Source: Prochilodus magdalenae
Taxonomy: Eukaryota > Chordata > Actinopteri > Characiformes > Prochilodontidae
Length of the DNA: 64,000 bases
NCBI GenBank assembly: GCA_024036415.1
Contig: JAMWET010002899.1
Location: 370,001-434,000 of the forward strand
Direction of reading: 5' to 3'
Positions 1 to 10,800 of this stretch are shown one piece after another. A model generated the notes under the pieces. That model worked only from the letters and a program-made list of their open reading frames with translations. It did no database searches and was not told the DNA's origin. The stretch's first letter is position 1. Each line of letters opens with the position of its first letter. The position numbers were made by a program, and so were the translations under genes.

Positions 1-740
1 AAGACCGTCTTTCATACGCTGCCATTACTTACAGTTAGGTTGAGGGTGAAGGGGAGATGGTGGGATGGCGAGGGGGGGTGGCAGTGGTTTCGGGGGCGGG
101 GGGCTTTAAATTGAAGTAATAAAATTCTCTTTGTTTTAGTTAGTATTGGCCCATTCATCATCACTTTATTTAATACGAGGGAATAATTGTGCCATCCCGG
201 CCCCGCCGCTAATGGCTGTATTCGCTCGTGTTTTCTTTGTTGATCGAAATGAATGAAATTAGGATAAACAGCCTCGCTCGTCGTCTGTAATCAAGGCCTG
301 ATTAATGGCGCTGGCGTGTCAGCGCCGCTCCTCATTCCAGAACACCTGATATCTTTCCCATAAACAAGCGCCTGCTTGTCTAAATGGAGAGGCGAAATGA
401 CGCATTTGATGAGTTTGTGATTGACCCCGTCCCGCGGGCTCCGGCGGCCGCTGACTGATGCTCTGTCAGGGAAGAGGCACGAGGATTTATTAGACGCGCT
501 GATTAATGAGGCAAGCCACCCGGGTCGCCCCGGACTGGATTTTCATAATCGCGCGAGCTGTGGAGAGAGCGTTAGCGAGTGGGGAAACCGAGCGAAGGAA
601 TTAGAGGGAGGAAAAAGTTTAGTGCTGGAAGTCAGCATCATTGATGCTGATAGAGTATCCACTCTGCAGAGGCGCAGTGCAGTGCAGACACAAACCGACT
701 CGCTGCGTTTTCAGATCTTAGTTCGTTACTGCTAATGTTC
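1..740. promoter_or_regulatory. Unique block, candidate conserved non-coding element (core about 180-620)
   Basis: No splice-flanked coding exon is seen. The block is repeat-free, fairly GC-rich and contains several TAAT/ATTA homeodomain-type cores (for example TCAAGGCCTGATTAATGGCG near 292-311). G-runs lie at 68-110. The 104-codon open frame at 421-735 has no family resemblance and looks like chance. Calling it a regulatory element is inference from composition and lack of repeats; conservation was not tested. Confidence 0.3.
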
Positions 741-1511
741 TGGCTCTGCATCGTTCAGGCCAAATGCTCAGCATAAATTTAAATATGTTGTCCCTCCAAA
801 CTTCACTGTCAGCCCAGGGTTTTCTCTCCATGGTCTGTTGGATGGCGTGGGAGGTTATTCAACCATTTGATATTATTGGTTAATACTAGTTCACTAATAG
901 TAACAGTTCTGCCTGCTGGCGCATCATTGGACGTTTTAGAGCAAAATCACATTTTCATAGAAGTTGGTGAGAAGACAAAATTATAATTGAGGGCAAAAAC
1001 TAACTAGGGTCAAAAGAAAAAAAAAAAAAGGTCATCTGTGATTTCTGGTTGACCTTGTAATTCACATGTTCGCATATGTGATAAGTCTCGTTGAAGGTGC
1101 AATAAGTAGTGTTATTCCAATACACTTGTGAAATTCAGCAGTTATTCCCTCATGGTTGGCTACCTCTCCATTCTATGTGCATGCTGGACAAAAGTCCATT
1201 GTTCATATGCAGCCCTCACTCTGTAAATGGAAAAAGTGGCTTGGGTAAAGCCACACAACACTCTTCCGGCTAATCAACATCCTAGATTGTGCACAGGACA
1301 GGGGGAAAGGAGGACATACATGCTGAACTCAGTGCGTTGTCAAGAAGGAGAGAAGGCTGAGAAACAGCCAAACGGGAAGATCTGAAACACAACTATTGAG
1401 ATTGTTGTTCTTAGGTCAGGCAAGAGCCAAGAGCCATGTGAAGATCAGTGAGGCATTTCAAATGGCGGAGAGTCCGAAGTTGGCTTCATTTCTATCACTT
1501 TGTGTGTTTAA
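741..1511. other. Non-coding, no recognised element
   Basis: AT-rich single-copy-looking sequence with an A-run at about 1017-1029. I see no exon, RNA gene or bounded repeat. Confidence 0.4.
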
Positions 1512-1810
1512 GGTGGTAGTAACTCCAGGCTCCTTTAGATGGCGCTGCACGAGGATGATGGGGCTATAAATACCTGCGGGGTGTGAGTGCCGGGATCCAT
1601 AGATTGGGAAAAGGTGCTACAGTGCAGGGAATGTCTCGTTCCTTGTGTGGTAAATGGCTCCAGAGCAGATGTTAATGATTGGTTAAAATGCAGTGACTGC
1701 ATGTGGGCGTGGCCAAAGACCATAGTGTGAAGGAAGTAGCTGAATCTGCAGGTGTATGGAAGCGTATGGGCATACACGTCTACCAGCAGTGGCTAAAATC
1801 CCAGTCCTAG
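1512..1810 (+). mobile_element. Degenerate transposon fragment, family A copy 1 (Tc1-like N-terminal region)
   Basis: Shares long stretches with 63215-63490 (plus) and 10583-10800 (minus), including a TATA-like GGGCTATAAATACCTGCGGG and the block GAAGTAGCTGAATCTGCAGG. Reading GCC AAA GAC CAT AGT at about 1711 gives AKDHSVKEVAESAGVW, which resembles the helix-turn-helix start of Tc1/mariner transposases. The frame is not maintained across the copy, so it is a relic. The repeat relationship is seen directly; the Tc1 assignment is inference. Confidence 0.55.
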
Positions 1811-1970
1811 TGGCTGCTAGCACTGCACAAATACTATTTCAGATAAGAACACACTCCACATGGTCAGCCAGTTTGGACAGTTTGGCAACAAATCTATTTT
1901 ACATATTTTTGACACGTACAAGTCTAGATATCAATGTCTATGATACTAATGTAGGTACTTTCATCTGTAT

Positions 1971-2192
1971 ATCGCCACTGCCCATAGAAAACTAGTATCT
2001 CCAAAATGGAGAGGCCAAAACTTAACTTTAATGTAAGTCAATGGAACCAGACGTCTTTCCAGACAGTTTTGAGCCCTTTCCCTAGGTCCATTCACCATGA
2101 GATTCTCACTCAGTGTAAACAGCAGCTGAGGTGTTCCAATGAAGCATAACAGTAAAAAAAATAGAGATACATGATTTTCTTTAGACAGCGAT
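1971..2192 (+). mobile_element. MITE family B, copy 1 (222 bp, terminal inverted repeats)
   Basis: The left end (ATCGCCACTG followed by GAAAACTAGTATCTCC) pairs with the right end (AGAGATACATGATTTTCTTT then AGACAGCGAT) as inverted repeats of about 32 bp. The interior matches copies at 2406-2612 and 24797-25272 (shared GTCAATGGAACCAGACGTC and CTCACTCAGTGTAAACAGCA). There is no coding capacity, so it is a non-autonomous DNA transposon. The superfamily is not determined. Confidence 0.7.
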
Positions 2193-2405
2193 AATATGCT
2201 CAAAGGCTGGCTGATACAGGTGTTTCAGATGTTTTAAATATGGGACATACTGCTGTCTATTTCATCCTGTAGGATTTTGAAACCAATCCTGAAAGAGTTA
2301 CAAACCCGTCTGAAAGTGTGTTGAAGAGTTTTATAAAATATAAAACTAATTTGGTTGTTATATTATTAATCTGTGTTAGTGTATTATTCTTCTATGGTAG
2401 CATTT

Positions 2406-2612
2406 TGTTGCTGTCCAAAGAAAAACAAGTATCTCCAAAAAGGCAACTTTACAGGAGAGGCCAGAAACCTCATTTAACTTTAACGTCAGTGGAACCAGAC
2501 GTTTTACTAAGCGGTTTTGGGCCATATCTGTTGGTCCATTCTTCATCAAATTTCCACCCAGTGTAAAAACCGCAGCTGCTGTGTTCAAATGATGCATAAA
2601 AGTCAAAATTGT
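2406..2612 (+). mobile_element. MITE family B, copy 2 (right end lost)
   Basis: Begins with GCTGTCCAAAGAAAAACAAG, the left inverted repeat of the family, and continues through the shared interior (GGAACCAGACGTTTTACTAA, then CAGTGTAAA). The right inverted repeat is not recognisable. It lies about 210 bp from copy 1 in the same orientation, so a local duplication is possible. Confidence 0.65.
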
Positions 2613-3804
2613 AACAGTATAATATAACATACCGCTCTCAGAGGTCCTGAAATACTGAATATAAGAAATACTGTGTGATATTTAAAGCCAAGTTATTCTC
2701 TTTATTATGACTATATATTTAATATGGCAGCTTTTGAACACACTAGTGGACTCCAGAGAGAAAACAGTAGTAGCAGTCATAATGAAGCCTGACTTCTGTC
2801 CAGGTTTACAGATTACAGCCATACACGATATCCATAAGCATGGTATTCCTGTATCTATAATCATATCTGTAAGCATAGTCTTGTCTGTTACTGAGCAACT
2901 CCACTCTGATTACTCAGGCATGCAGTTAGCCCCATGCTGAGTGGAGGGGCGTAAGCTGGTGTTGAGTTTCACAGAACTTTCCCTTTAAATGCATTGTATA
3001 TCGGAGCGAGCTCAGATCCATGAGTGCATGTGTTGGGGATGACGGAGTGAGAAGGCGCATTAGTGTTCATGCTCGCTGTGCCTCATGATCGTTTCCCCCG
3101 CTCGTGTTGTCCCCCCCACCCCCCTTCCCTTTAAAGTGATGTTCGTTTGTATTCGATTAGTGGGGGTCATTTTTTAAAATACAGAAAACACAGGAATAAA
3201 CTTTGCGTGGTTTATAAATATTTGGACACCTGTCTGCTTTAATATGGAGTTGCAGGTCCGCAGAACAGATGGCAGGGATGTGATTTTTCTTCTCTTTCTT
3301 TTGTTTAATGGATTTGTAATTTAATGTACATTCGTCTGGCAGCCTCTCAGATTCACTTCTTGCCACATTTATCTCTCTCTACTCTCTCTTTCTGTTCACA
3401 TGTGTTTCACATTAAGCCACAGTCCCGCTAGAAATGTGCAGTTTGCGTCGCCTTCTGGAGCGGCCGTGATGGAGATCACCAACAAAGAAAAGATACTGCA
3501 TTTTAGTGCAGTCACAAACCGCCTGGAAGCGGTAAAAACAAGACCAAAGTAAGCACAGTGAGAGGAGACGCTTGTACAGTCGTAGGCAGAAATTTTAAAA
3601 ACGCTGGTTTACTGATAGGATGCAGTCACATACGACCCCATTACCACACTGTGCTGATTTGTGCTCCTGGTCATTTTACTGACCTGCTGCCAATGAACCA
3701 TTGCAGCTGTGAGATGTTCCACTGGGTGTATTTTTTTTTGTTTTGTTTTTTTTAATAGCATTTTAAATTTTTTAATACAACTTTTATTATTTATTATTTT
3801 ATTT

Positions 3805-3808
<4 letters not shown>
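2613..3808. other. Non-coding, no recognised element
   Basis: Mixed AT-rich sequence. A short C-run occurs at about 3110-3124 and T-runs at 3730-3752. No splice-flanked frame or bounded repeat is seen. The section 3420-3560 is somewhat GC-richer and unique. Confidence 0.35.

Positions 3809-3857
<49 letters not shown>
3809..3857. repeat. (TA)n microsatellite
   Basis: About 24 TA dinucleotides, directly abutting the outer end of the Tc1-derived element that starts near 3866. Tc1 elements insert at TA, so the array may have been the target. Confidence 0.95.
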
Positions 3858-3862
<5 letters not shown>

Positions 3863-3865
3863 TCA

Positions 3866-4395
3866 TCATCAAAAGAACAGCTGCACCCAAAAGGAGGTGT
3901 GGAATTGCAGTGCTGTTGGTAAGGAAGATAAAGGTCACCAGGAACAATACATGATGATAAATTTAGACTGATATGATCAATATTTATTGAGCTACACATA
4001 CAGAAGTCTGTCTCTCAGTATGGCGTCGGGCCGCCGTGTTTGCTAAGCCAACATGCCAGACGTCTCAGCATGGAGCTGTAGAGGTTCCTAATGGTGTCCT
4101 GTGATAATCCATCCCATGCAGCTTGACTATCCTCACACAGTTCCTGCAGATGGTGCGGTAGGGGTGGAGGTGGAGGGACACCAGGCCTTCATCATGGCAC
4201 TGGCTATGCTGCCTCCACACACGGATTCGTTGGTTGTCTCCACCAAGACTAAAGCGGGACTCGTCACTGAGGATGACCCGCTGCCATTCTGAGTCACTCC
4301 ATGACAGTCTGGCACGACACCACTGCAGTCTTTGGTGACGGTGACGTGGAGGTGGCAGTCGTGGTAAATTCCGGTGATAAAGTTCACCTGTTAAA
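3866..4395 (-). mobile_element. Tc1-derived MITE, copy 1 (minus strand)
   Basis: The outer end shows the family terminal repeat AACAGCTGCACCCAAAAGGA. The minus strand carries a broken Tc1/mariner transposase: the SDESRF catalytic-region motif lies near 4250-4275, followed directly by the C-terminal coding section, so the middle of the transposase is absent. The deletion junction (GGCCTGGTGT next to CCACCTCCACCCCTACCGCA on the minus strand) recurs in other copies. The N-terminal half is truncated near 4390. Non-functional. Confidence 0.8.
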
Positions 4396-5070
4396 CCTGA
4401 TGTGAAGTTTCATAGTGAAGTGTTTAAATCTGTAATGGAAACTACACATTGTGCCGGATTCCACCGTAATATTTAATATATTGTACTATATAAACTCATT
4501 GTTCTACAGTAAGTATATATTATTATTATTATTATTATTATTTTAAATCATTTGTTTATTTATGAATTAATTCATCCGTCTTTAAAGCCACTTAACATTC
4601 CGTATCATGGGGACTGCTAGAATGCTCATTGGGCAGAAGGCAGGAAACATCCTGGACAGGCCAAGAGTCCGTCACAGTATTATTAATGTCCAATAGTTAA
4701 TAATAATAATAATAATAGTAACTATACCACTACTTCTACTACTACTACTACTAATAATAATAAAATAATAATTGTAGTGTTAACAATAATATAATGATGA
4801 TAATAATAATACTATAAGCTGTGATATTTTTGCATGTGACTGTATCACATCTGTGTTTATTAGCCTGTACATATCAGGCCGTCAGGATCAAGCAGTCAGG
4901 ACTTATTCAGCACTATGGGATTATTGGTTATATCTGTATGACATGTATACGTATGTACAATGCATGCTGGGTATTGTAGTGAGACTGAGAATCAAAAATA
5001 TACATTTCTAGATGAAGCTGAAGATGTCCCGTGGCATTAAGTGCTATAGGCTTTAGGTCAGAATGCCGGG
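4396..5070. repeat. AT-rich spacer with triplet microsatellites
   Basis: Holds (ATT)n at 4519-4541 and an imperfect (AAT)/(ACT) cluster at 4700-4815. The rest is unremarkable non-coding sequence with no gene signal. Confidence 0.8.
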
Positions 5071-5190
5071 ATTACAGCGTTACCTGGAGGACTACAGCGT
5101 TACCTGGAGGATTACAGCGTTACCTGGAGGACTACAGCGTTACCTGGAGGATTACAGCGTTACCTGGAGGATTACAGCGTTACCTGGAGG
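5071..5190. repeat. 20-bp tandem repeat, 6 copies
   Basis: Six exact-length units of ATTACAGCGTTACCTGGAGG. The second base of the unit varies as T, C, T, C, T, T, so the array looks like a dimer expansion. Because 20 is not a multiple of 3, all three frames stay open across it; those frames are not genes. Confidence 0.97.
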
Positions 5191-5476
5191 TTCAGCACTT
5201 CAGGTTTGTTTAGACTACAGTTTGAGGGATCTGCACGTTGAGTAATGGGCGTCTTTGACCTTGGCGGTGTTGTACGCGCCTCTCTCCTGCTACGTTGTTA
5301 AAGCTCAGATCACTCAAGCCTATCGGTTTCTCCCTCGTTCTCTAAAAGTGCTGCCCTGCGTCATCTGGCAGTGGATCTGTCCAGCAAATTGAGACATAAC
5401 AACTCCACCCCCACCGCTGGTGTGGTTCAGTCCGCTGATGACAGAGACATCAACGTCCTGTCTGCCAGATTGATGG
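5191..5476. other. Non-coding, unique
   Basis: Mixed-composition sequence with no exon or repeat recognised. Confidence 0.35.
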
Positions 5477-6003
5477 CATGACGAAAACACTCTTTCTCTC
5501 TCTGTCTCTCTCTTTCACTCTTTTTGCTTTCTTTCTACCTCTCTCTCTGCCTGTATCCCTTTCTCTCTCTGTCTCTCTCGTATGTCTCTATTTCTCTCAC
5601 TCTTTCTTTCTGTCCCCTCTATGCTGCTTTTCCTTTCATTTCTCTTTCTCACTTTCTTTCTGTCCTCTCCTTACAGTCTCCACATGCCCTTTCTCTTTCC
5701 TCTTTTTCCCTCTCTCACTTTATTTCTGTTTATCCTCTCTCCTCCTTTGTTTTTCTTTGGTCTTTTCTGTCCTTTCATCCTGTCTCACACCTCTCTGTCT
5801 CTCTCTGTCTCTCTCTCTCTTTCCTTTTTTTCCCTCTTCCTCTCTTTATTTTTGTCCCTTCTCCTTCTGTTTTTTCTCTATTTCCCTATCCCTCTCTCTT
5901 TCTCTTTGGTTTCTCCTTTTCTTTTTCCTTTCTCTCACTTTCTCTTTTATTCTTATACACTTCTTATACACTTTCTCCTTCTGTTATTTTGTTTTCATGT
6001 CTC

Positions 6004-6064
<61 letters not shown>

Positions 6065-6200
6065 AGTCACTCACTCACTCACTCTGTATTTTTTATTTTT
6101 TGTCCTCTCTCTGTCCCCCCTCTCTGCTTCTCTGTCCTTTTTTCTTTCTCCCTTTCTTTCTGTGCTCTCACGCTGTCTCCCCCCCTCTCTCTCTCCTACC
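5477..6200 (+). repeat. Polypyrimidine (CT-rich) tract with (CT)n core
   Basis: About 720 bp of nearly pure pyrimidine on the plus strand, built from CTCTCT, CTTTCT and CCTCTC words, with an uninterrupted (CT)n at about 6007-6060. It produces Ser/Leu/Phe-only open frames in all three plus frames, which is low complexity and not coding. Long mirror-symmetric polypyrimidine tracts can form triplex DNA; that is a general property and was not tested here. Confidence 0.95.
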
Positions 6201-6209
6201 CACTCCGAG

Positions 6210-6440
6210 CGGAGCGTGCGGGTGAAGAGAAATAAACACTTAATTAATCCACTCTTTTTCCAATAGTTGCACATTTCTGTCTAATTAGCGGAGCAGCAAT
6301 CAGGGCACTGGAGAGAAGTCTGCAGCTCGTTCCTCCGCTGGAGGATAAATAAATAGTAGAAATTACATCGCAGCTCTTTCATCTCCTGCAGAATTAATGG
6401 AATGGGAGAATTAATGTTAGTTTAATTTTTCCATTTTTTC
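6210..6440. promoter_or_regulatory. Unique block, candidate conserved non-coding element
   Basis: Immediately follows the CT tract. It is repeat-free with clustered TAATTA/ATTAAT cores (TTAATTAATCCAC near 6240, TCTAATTAGCGGAGCAGC near 6279, and AATTAATGG then AATTAATGTTAG at 6392-6420). This composition is typical of developmental enhancers. The role is inference. Confidence 0.35.
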
Positions 6441-6661
6441 CCAGCACATATATTTGCATTCTTCAGGTATTTTTTCTTCATCCCCATCTGTGTTCAGAGA
6501 GGCACTCTGTCTGCGCTCCATCTGTATGGCACATGTGGGGCGTGAGTGTATACAGTACATGAGAGAGTGTTTTAAAGAGAGCATTACAGGTGCCGCTACT
6601 CTGGTTCATCACTCATACAAGACACATGTGTCTGAAATACCCAGTAATGAACCCAGTAAAG
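6441..6661. other. Non-coding, no recognised element
   Basis: No gene or bounded repeat seen. Confidence 0.35.
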
Positions 6662-7260
6662 TGTCCAGAAGTTTGTAGACACCTGCTTCTCCAGCCCTTC
6701 TTCTGGAATGAAGGGTATAAATAGGGCTCTTGCCTATTTACATTTACGGCATGTAGCTGACGCTCTTATCCAGAGCGACTTACAGCAGTTTTCATATTAC
6801 AAGTAGGCCAATGTAGTGTTAGGAGTCTTGCCCAAGGACTCTTACTGGTGTAGCACAGCATAGTTACCCAGACTGGGATTCGAACCCCAGTCTTCCACAT
6901 GTGGCAGTGGCTCCCTGGTGGGTAGTGGTATTATCCACTGAGCTACACCAACCACATAGTCTCCTATTGCGGAGGTAACAGCGTCTACTCTTCTGGGACT
7001 CGGCTGTGTTTGATTGCATTCAGCATTAGCGACGGCATTAGTAAGGAGGTTGGGTATTTTATGATTAATTCGGAGTCACTCCAGCTCATCTGAAAGGTAT
7101 TGGATGGAGCTCTGTCACTCCAGGGAACACAGTCCCACCATTCCTTAACCCTGTGTTGGCGGGCTTTATGCCCCTCTAGCCCACACTTGCCATTAGGCAT
7201 GGTGACCTTAGGCTCATGTGCAGCTGCTCCAGAGCACCCCATTGTATTGTCATTGCTTTT
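6662..7260 (+). mobile_element. Dispersed non-autonomous DNA repeat, family C copy 1, split by a SINE
   Basis: The left part (6662-6735, starting GTCCAGAAGTTTGTAGACAC) and the right part (6955-7260) belong to one repeat interrupted by the minus-strand SINE at 6736-6954. The right part contains TTGGATGGAGCTCTGTCACT and TTTATGCCCCTCTAGCCCAC. The reverse complement of 49560-49770 carries the corresponding words (GGATGGAGCTCC there), so the window holds two copies in opposite orientation. The open frames in it are not conserved between copies. Confidence 0.6.
6736..6954 (-). mobile_element. tRNA-derived SINE, copy 1 (minus)
   Basis: On the minus strand it reads a tRNA-like head with A box (TGGTGTAGCTCAGTGG) and B box (GGTTCGAATCC), a unique body (CCTTGGGCAAGACTCCTAAC), and the LINE2-type 3' end GTCGCTCTGGATAAGAGCGT followed by a TAAATG-type tail. 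It is inserted inside family C repeat. It belongs to the SINE family found eight times in this window; the family name is not asserted, though it resembles cyprinid HAmo-type SINEs. Confidence 0.9.
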
Positions 7261-7589
7261 CTACAAAGATGATCAGGGTATAAACAAAAATATGTTTGAT
7301 TGGGTTTCACTTTAGAGCAATTTGCATCACAAACAGAAAGAATTCATATGCATTCTGTACAAAATGTATACTTCACAGTTAAACGGTTTTAACAAGCTCG
7401 GCACAAAGAAGGGGAAAAAGCACACACAGCATGTTTTGGTTCTTGTTACAGTTTTAACTGGTGCATGAGATCAGTGAAAGCTGCTTATTAAAATGGTTGC
7501 TAAATTTGATTTAGTGGAGATTATATAAGTCTCCCGACCCATAGAATGAAGTGCACAGGTTAGGTACTCCAGTGGATCCAGAGCTCTTA
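7261..7589. other. Non-coding, no recognised element
   Basis: AT-rich, no gene signal. Confidence 0.35.
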
Positions 7590-8010
7590 ATATCCTACCA
7601 CTCACAGGAAGTGTTATTGGGAAGGACGATAAAGGTAACCAATAAATGATAATAAATTTAGACTGATATGATCAATATTTATTAAGCTACACGTACAGAA
7701 GTAGTGTCTCTCAGTATGGTGTTGGGCTGCCATGTGTGCTAACACAGGTTGTGTGGTACAGGTGGAGGTAATGTAACGCCAGATGTGCAACGCGACTGTT
7801 AATCTTGGCTCCCCCATGCAGATGGATTTGTTGGTCATCTCCACCAAGACAACAGCGGTCACTGAAGATGACCTGCTGCCATTCTGAGTTACTCCATGAT
7901 AGCCTGGCATGACACCAGTGCAGTCTTTGACGGCATTAACACGGTGTGAGGGGCAGTGCATGTAGTCCTGCGTCGGTGCTGGCACTTACAAGACGACTCA
8001 TGGGGTCCGC
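7590..8010 (-). mobile_element. Tc1-derived MITE, copy 2 (minus, differently rearranged)
   Basis: The distal region (GATCAATATTTATT at about 7670) and the transposase-derived words (TCACTGAAGATGACCTGCTG, near 7858) match the other copies. The segment 7735-7800 differs from them and lacks the shared deletion junction, so this copy carries its own rearrangement. The ends are degenerate. No intact frame. Confidence 0.7.
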
Positions 8011-8439
8011 AGTTGTGGCTGTTGGGTCAGTCAGGTACAGCGACTGAAACTTGAAAGCGTGAAACTTGAGTCAATTGCATATCTCACAATGTCAAGCCTC
8101 TAACTCAACTTATAAACTTATAACTCTACTCACTGCAAGCTTCAACCTTAACCTCAGTCTCAGAAGCACCTGGTGACGGTCGTCAGGGTTTCCCCGCTGC
8201 AGACTCTTGATATGGTTTTCAAATAGAATCATCACGAGAAAGAAAAGACCTATAAACTCTGTAGGCTCAAGCTTGCGAATGATGGTTACTGGCTGTTGTA
8301 TCAGCTGGTTATAAGACACGGCCCAAGAGATGGAGAGATTAATGAGAAAGCGAACATTTAATTCCCGTTGTAGCATCTCCCTGTAACGCATGGCTGGCTC
8401 CTCTTACATTCGCCGTGTGAACAGTGGATGAGCATCTAA
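8011..8439. other. Non-coding, no recognised element
   Basis: No repeat boundary or splice-flanked frame. The 93-codon minus-strand open frame at 8110-8391 shows no recognisable family. Confidence 0.3.
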
Positions 8440-9060
8440 ACGATAAATATATAATCCCCATACACACATAGCTCTAATCCCCTCGGATTACACCCGGCAA
8501 GGCATTACCAGCAGATTTCTTGCAGCCTTCCTTTTTCTTTCTCTCCTCCTCTTCCTCTCGCTCCTGCCCTCGCCTTGTAAAACATCTCCACTTGGCCTCG
8601 GCAGCCAGAGCCGGGCTTTGATAAGGGAGCATTAGCCGCATCCTTTGGCCGCCCAAAAATGGATCTCTGGAAAGAGCGCGAGAGAGAAAGAGAAAGGGGA
8701 GGGAGGGGGCATCTTGGAAGAAAACTATTTCTTATTGTGCAAGTAATCTGTAACCCACCCTCCAATCCAATCTCTCGCTCTCCTCCCATTCTCTCCACCA
8801 TCTCACTCTCCCTCTTTATCTCCTAGCCGCAGACGGCTTTAGTGTGGGCCGCCTCCCGATTATTGGTGTAATCGCTCGCATTTAGGAATTTAAGATGCTC
8901 CGATAGCAGGAGATCATCTTCAGACCCCCTCGCCATTGTTGCGGCCTGGTACATCACCCACAATCCTTCGCGGTAGAGGGGGCGCGCTGGAGCGTACGCC
9001 GTATTTTGTATTTTCGGTCTCAATTTCTCTCCTGATGACAAAACAGTAGGCAGGCAAATT
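8440..9060. promoter_or_regulatory. Unique GC-rich block, candidate conserved non-coding element
   Basis: Repeat-free apart from short CT/GA runs at 8520-8560 and 8670-8705. It contains CCCGATTATTGGTGTAATCG near 8854 and GGAATTTAAGATGCTCCGAT near 8885. Open frames on both strands give unrelated peptides with no family match. Regulatory role is inference. Confidence 0.33.
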
Positions 9061-10235
9061 CCCGGAGAAAGACTCTCTCAGACAATGGCGGTGTAAACCC
9101 GTTCACCCAATTTCCCCCCGCTTATGTCACTTAAATGTAAGCCTGGGATTTGCGGTTAAGTAGATTTCGGGTACAATGTGAGGACTAGCACAGTTTGGAG
9201 AACTTTTATGCACTGTGTGCACTACAGTATCCAGTGATTCCCCACATCCTGCTACTTCAGAAGTATGCCTGCGGTGGTTAAGTTTCCGCACGGCTGTCCT
9301 TGGGCAGGAAGCTACACTGAACGTCTGTGGAGTTAAAAGTCATTGGTTAGACCCAAGGTTCTCATTCTTGGTCCTGGAGGACACTGATCCTTCAGGTTTT
9401 AGAGTTTGACCAGCTCCCAACATGGCTAATTAACTAACTTCCACCGCTGAAGTTGAAGTTTTGGAGTAGACCAAAACATCACAACATGTGCTAAGTGATG
9501 CTCACCACTGGTTTAGACTCTAGATCTTTGATTGGTCAACTCAAAGGAATGAATGACTTCTACAAAACTCACAGCAAGAACTGCAGTACATTTTGTTTTG
9601 TGTATGTTTTGGGTCTTCTGAATTGCCAGGATGTCGGGCAACTGAAATATGAAAACCACTAGATGCATTACAAGCATGCTAATTTTACTGTTCTTTGAAA
9701 TGAGGTTGCAGAAATATTGCTGCTATGCTTTTATTGTGCATTATTGGTATACTATTAAATAATATCATATACTGTTACTGTAGAATCTTGCCAAAGCCAG
9801 GATTTTGGCCAGACCTTAAACGGGCTGCTCATGCCAGAAAACCCTCTAATGTAGCTGAATTAAAACTATATTTGTAGGTAGAGCTGGCAAGACTTTAATA
9901 TGACAAACGTTTGATTACAATTGTTACCTCCAAGAGTGGCCCAACCAGTTATTAACCAGTTATTAATTGTAGAGGGCGATTACGCTTTCACATGGGTGAT
10001 ACAGATTTTGAGTAAATCTTCGTCTTCAAAAAGTAGAATGGTAGTTTAAAAGCTCAGTAGTTTACTGCTGTTGTCTTTATCTGTGGTTGGATGACAAATG
10101 ACCATAAACAGAAGAAATCGGTTGAGGAGGAGTGGGGGTGAAGACTTTTTCACAGCATGTGAAACTGGAAAATTCTGCTTTGTGTCACACCACCCTTCTG
10201 GTTATTCGGTTTCTCAGACCGGTTACGAGCTCTTC
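9061..10235. other. Non-coding, no recognised element
   Basis: AT-rich sequence from 9540 onward. Short duplicated words occur (CCAGTTATTAA twice at 9946-9967). No gene seen. Confidence 0.35.
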
Positions 10236-10245
10236 CCTTCATTTA

Positions 10246-10310
10246 CAAATACACACACCCGCACACCCGCACACACAAACCCTCAGACACACACACACAC
10301 ACACCTGTGT
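10246..10310 (+). repeat. Imperfect (CA)n microsatellite
   Basis: ACACACACCCGCACACCCGC then (CA)n, interrupted. The surrounding 216-codon open frame (10132-10782) consists of this array plus transposon family A in reverse, so it is not a gene. Confidence 0.9.
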
Positions 10311-10582
10311 GTCCAATAGGGGTGGCAGTTGCGTGTCTGGAGCAGAGCCCCTCCAGCAAGCTTTAGGGATGGTTCATTATGTTTCCAATGAGGGGTCCCC
10401 AGCCGGTGGTGAGCTTCTACAGGCTGCGACAGAGGATTTGGGGCTGAGTTGTTGGGGGGGGGGTCTCAGGACACCAATAGCCGACCCTATCAACCAGCAG
10501 GGGCTCTGGCTTTCCCTGCACGAACCTATGAGGAGTATAATCAGTGCTACTCAGTGTAATGACCATTACCACTTCCATGCAC

Positions 10583-10800
10583 CTGCAGATTCAGCTACTT
10601 CCTTCACACTGTGGTCTTTGGGACACCCACATGCAGTCACTCCTTTTAGCCAATCATTAACATCTGCTCTGGAGACATTCACTGCACTGTACCACCTCTT
10701 CTCAATCTATGGATCCCATCACTCACACCTTGCATCTTCATACAGCTCCATCTGCAGGAGCCTGAAGTTACTACAACCCTAAACACTCAAGGTGACTAAT
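10583..10800 (-). mobile_element. Degenerate transposon fragment, family A copy 2 (minus)
   Basis: The reverse complement matches 1512-1760 and 63230-63440: it contains CTGCAGATTCAGCTACTTCC and CAATCATTAACATCTGCTCT in plus orientation. It lacks part of the middle section (the TATA-like stretch is altered). No coding frame. Confidence 0.6.

Noticed and set aside
5478..6266. 262-codon Ser/Leu/Phe frame
   Set aside because: Translation of a CT-rich tract; all three frames are open with equal low complexity.
10132..10782. 216-codon plus frame
   Set aside because: Combines a CA array and antisense transposon family A; no conserved domain.
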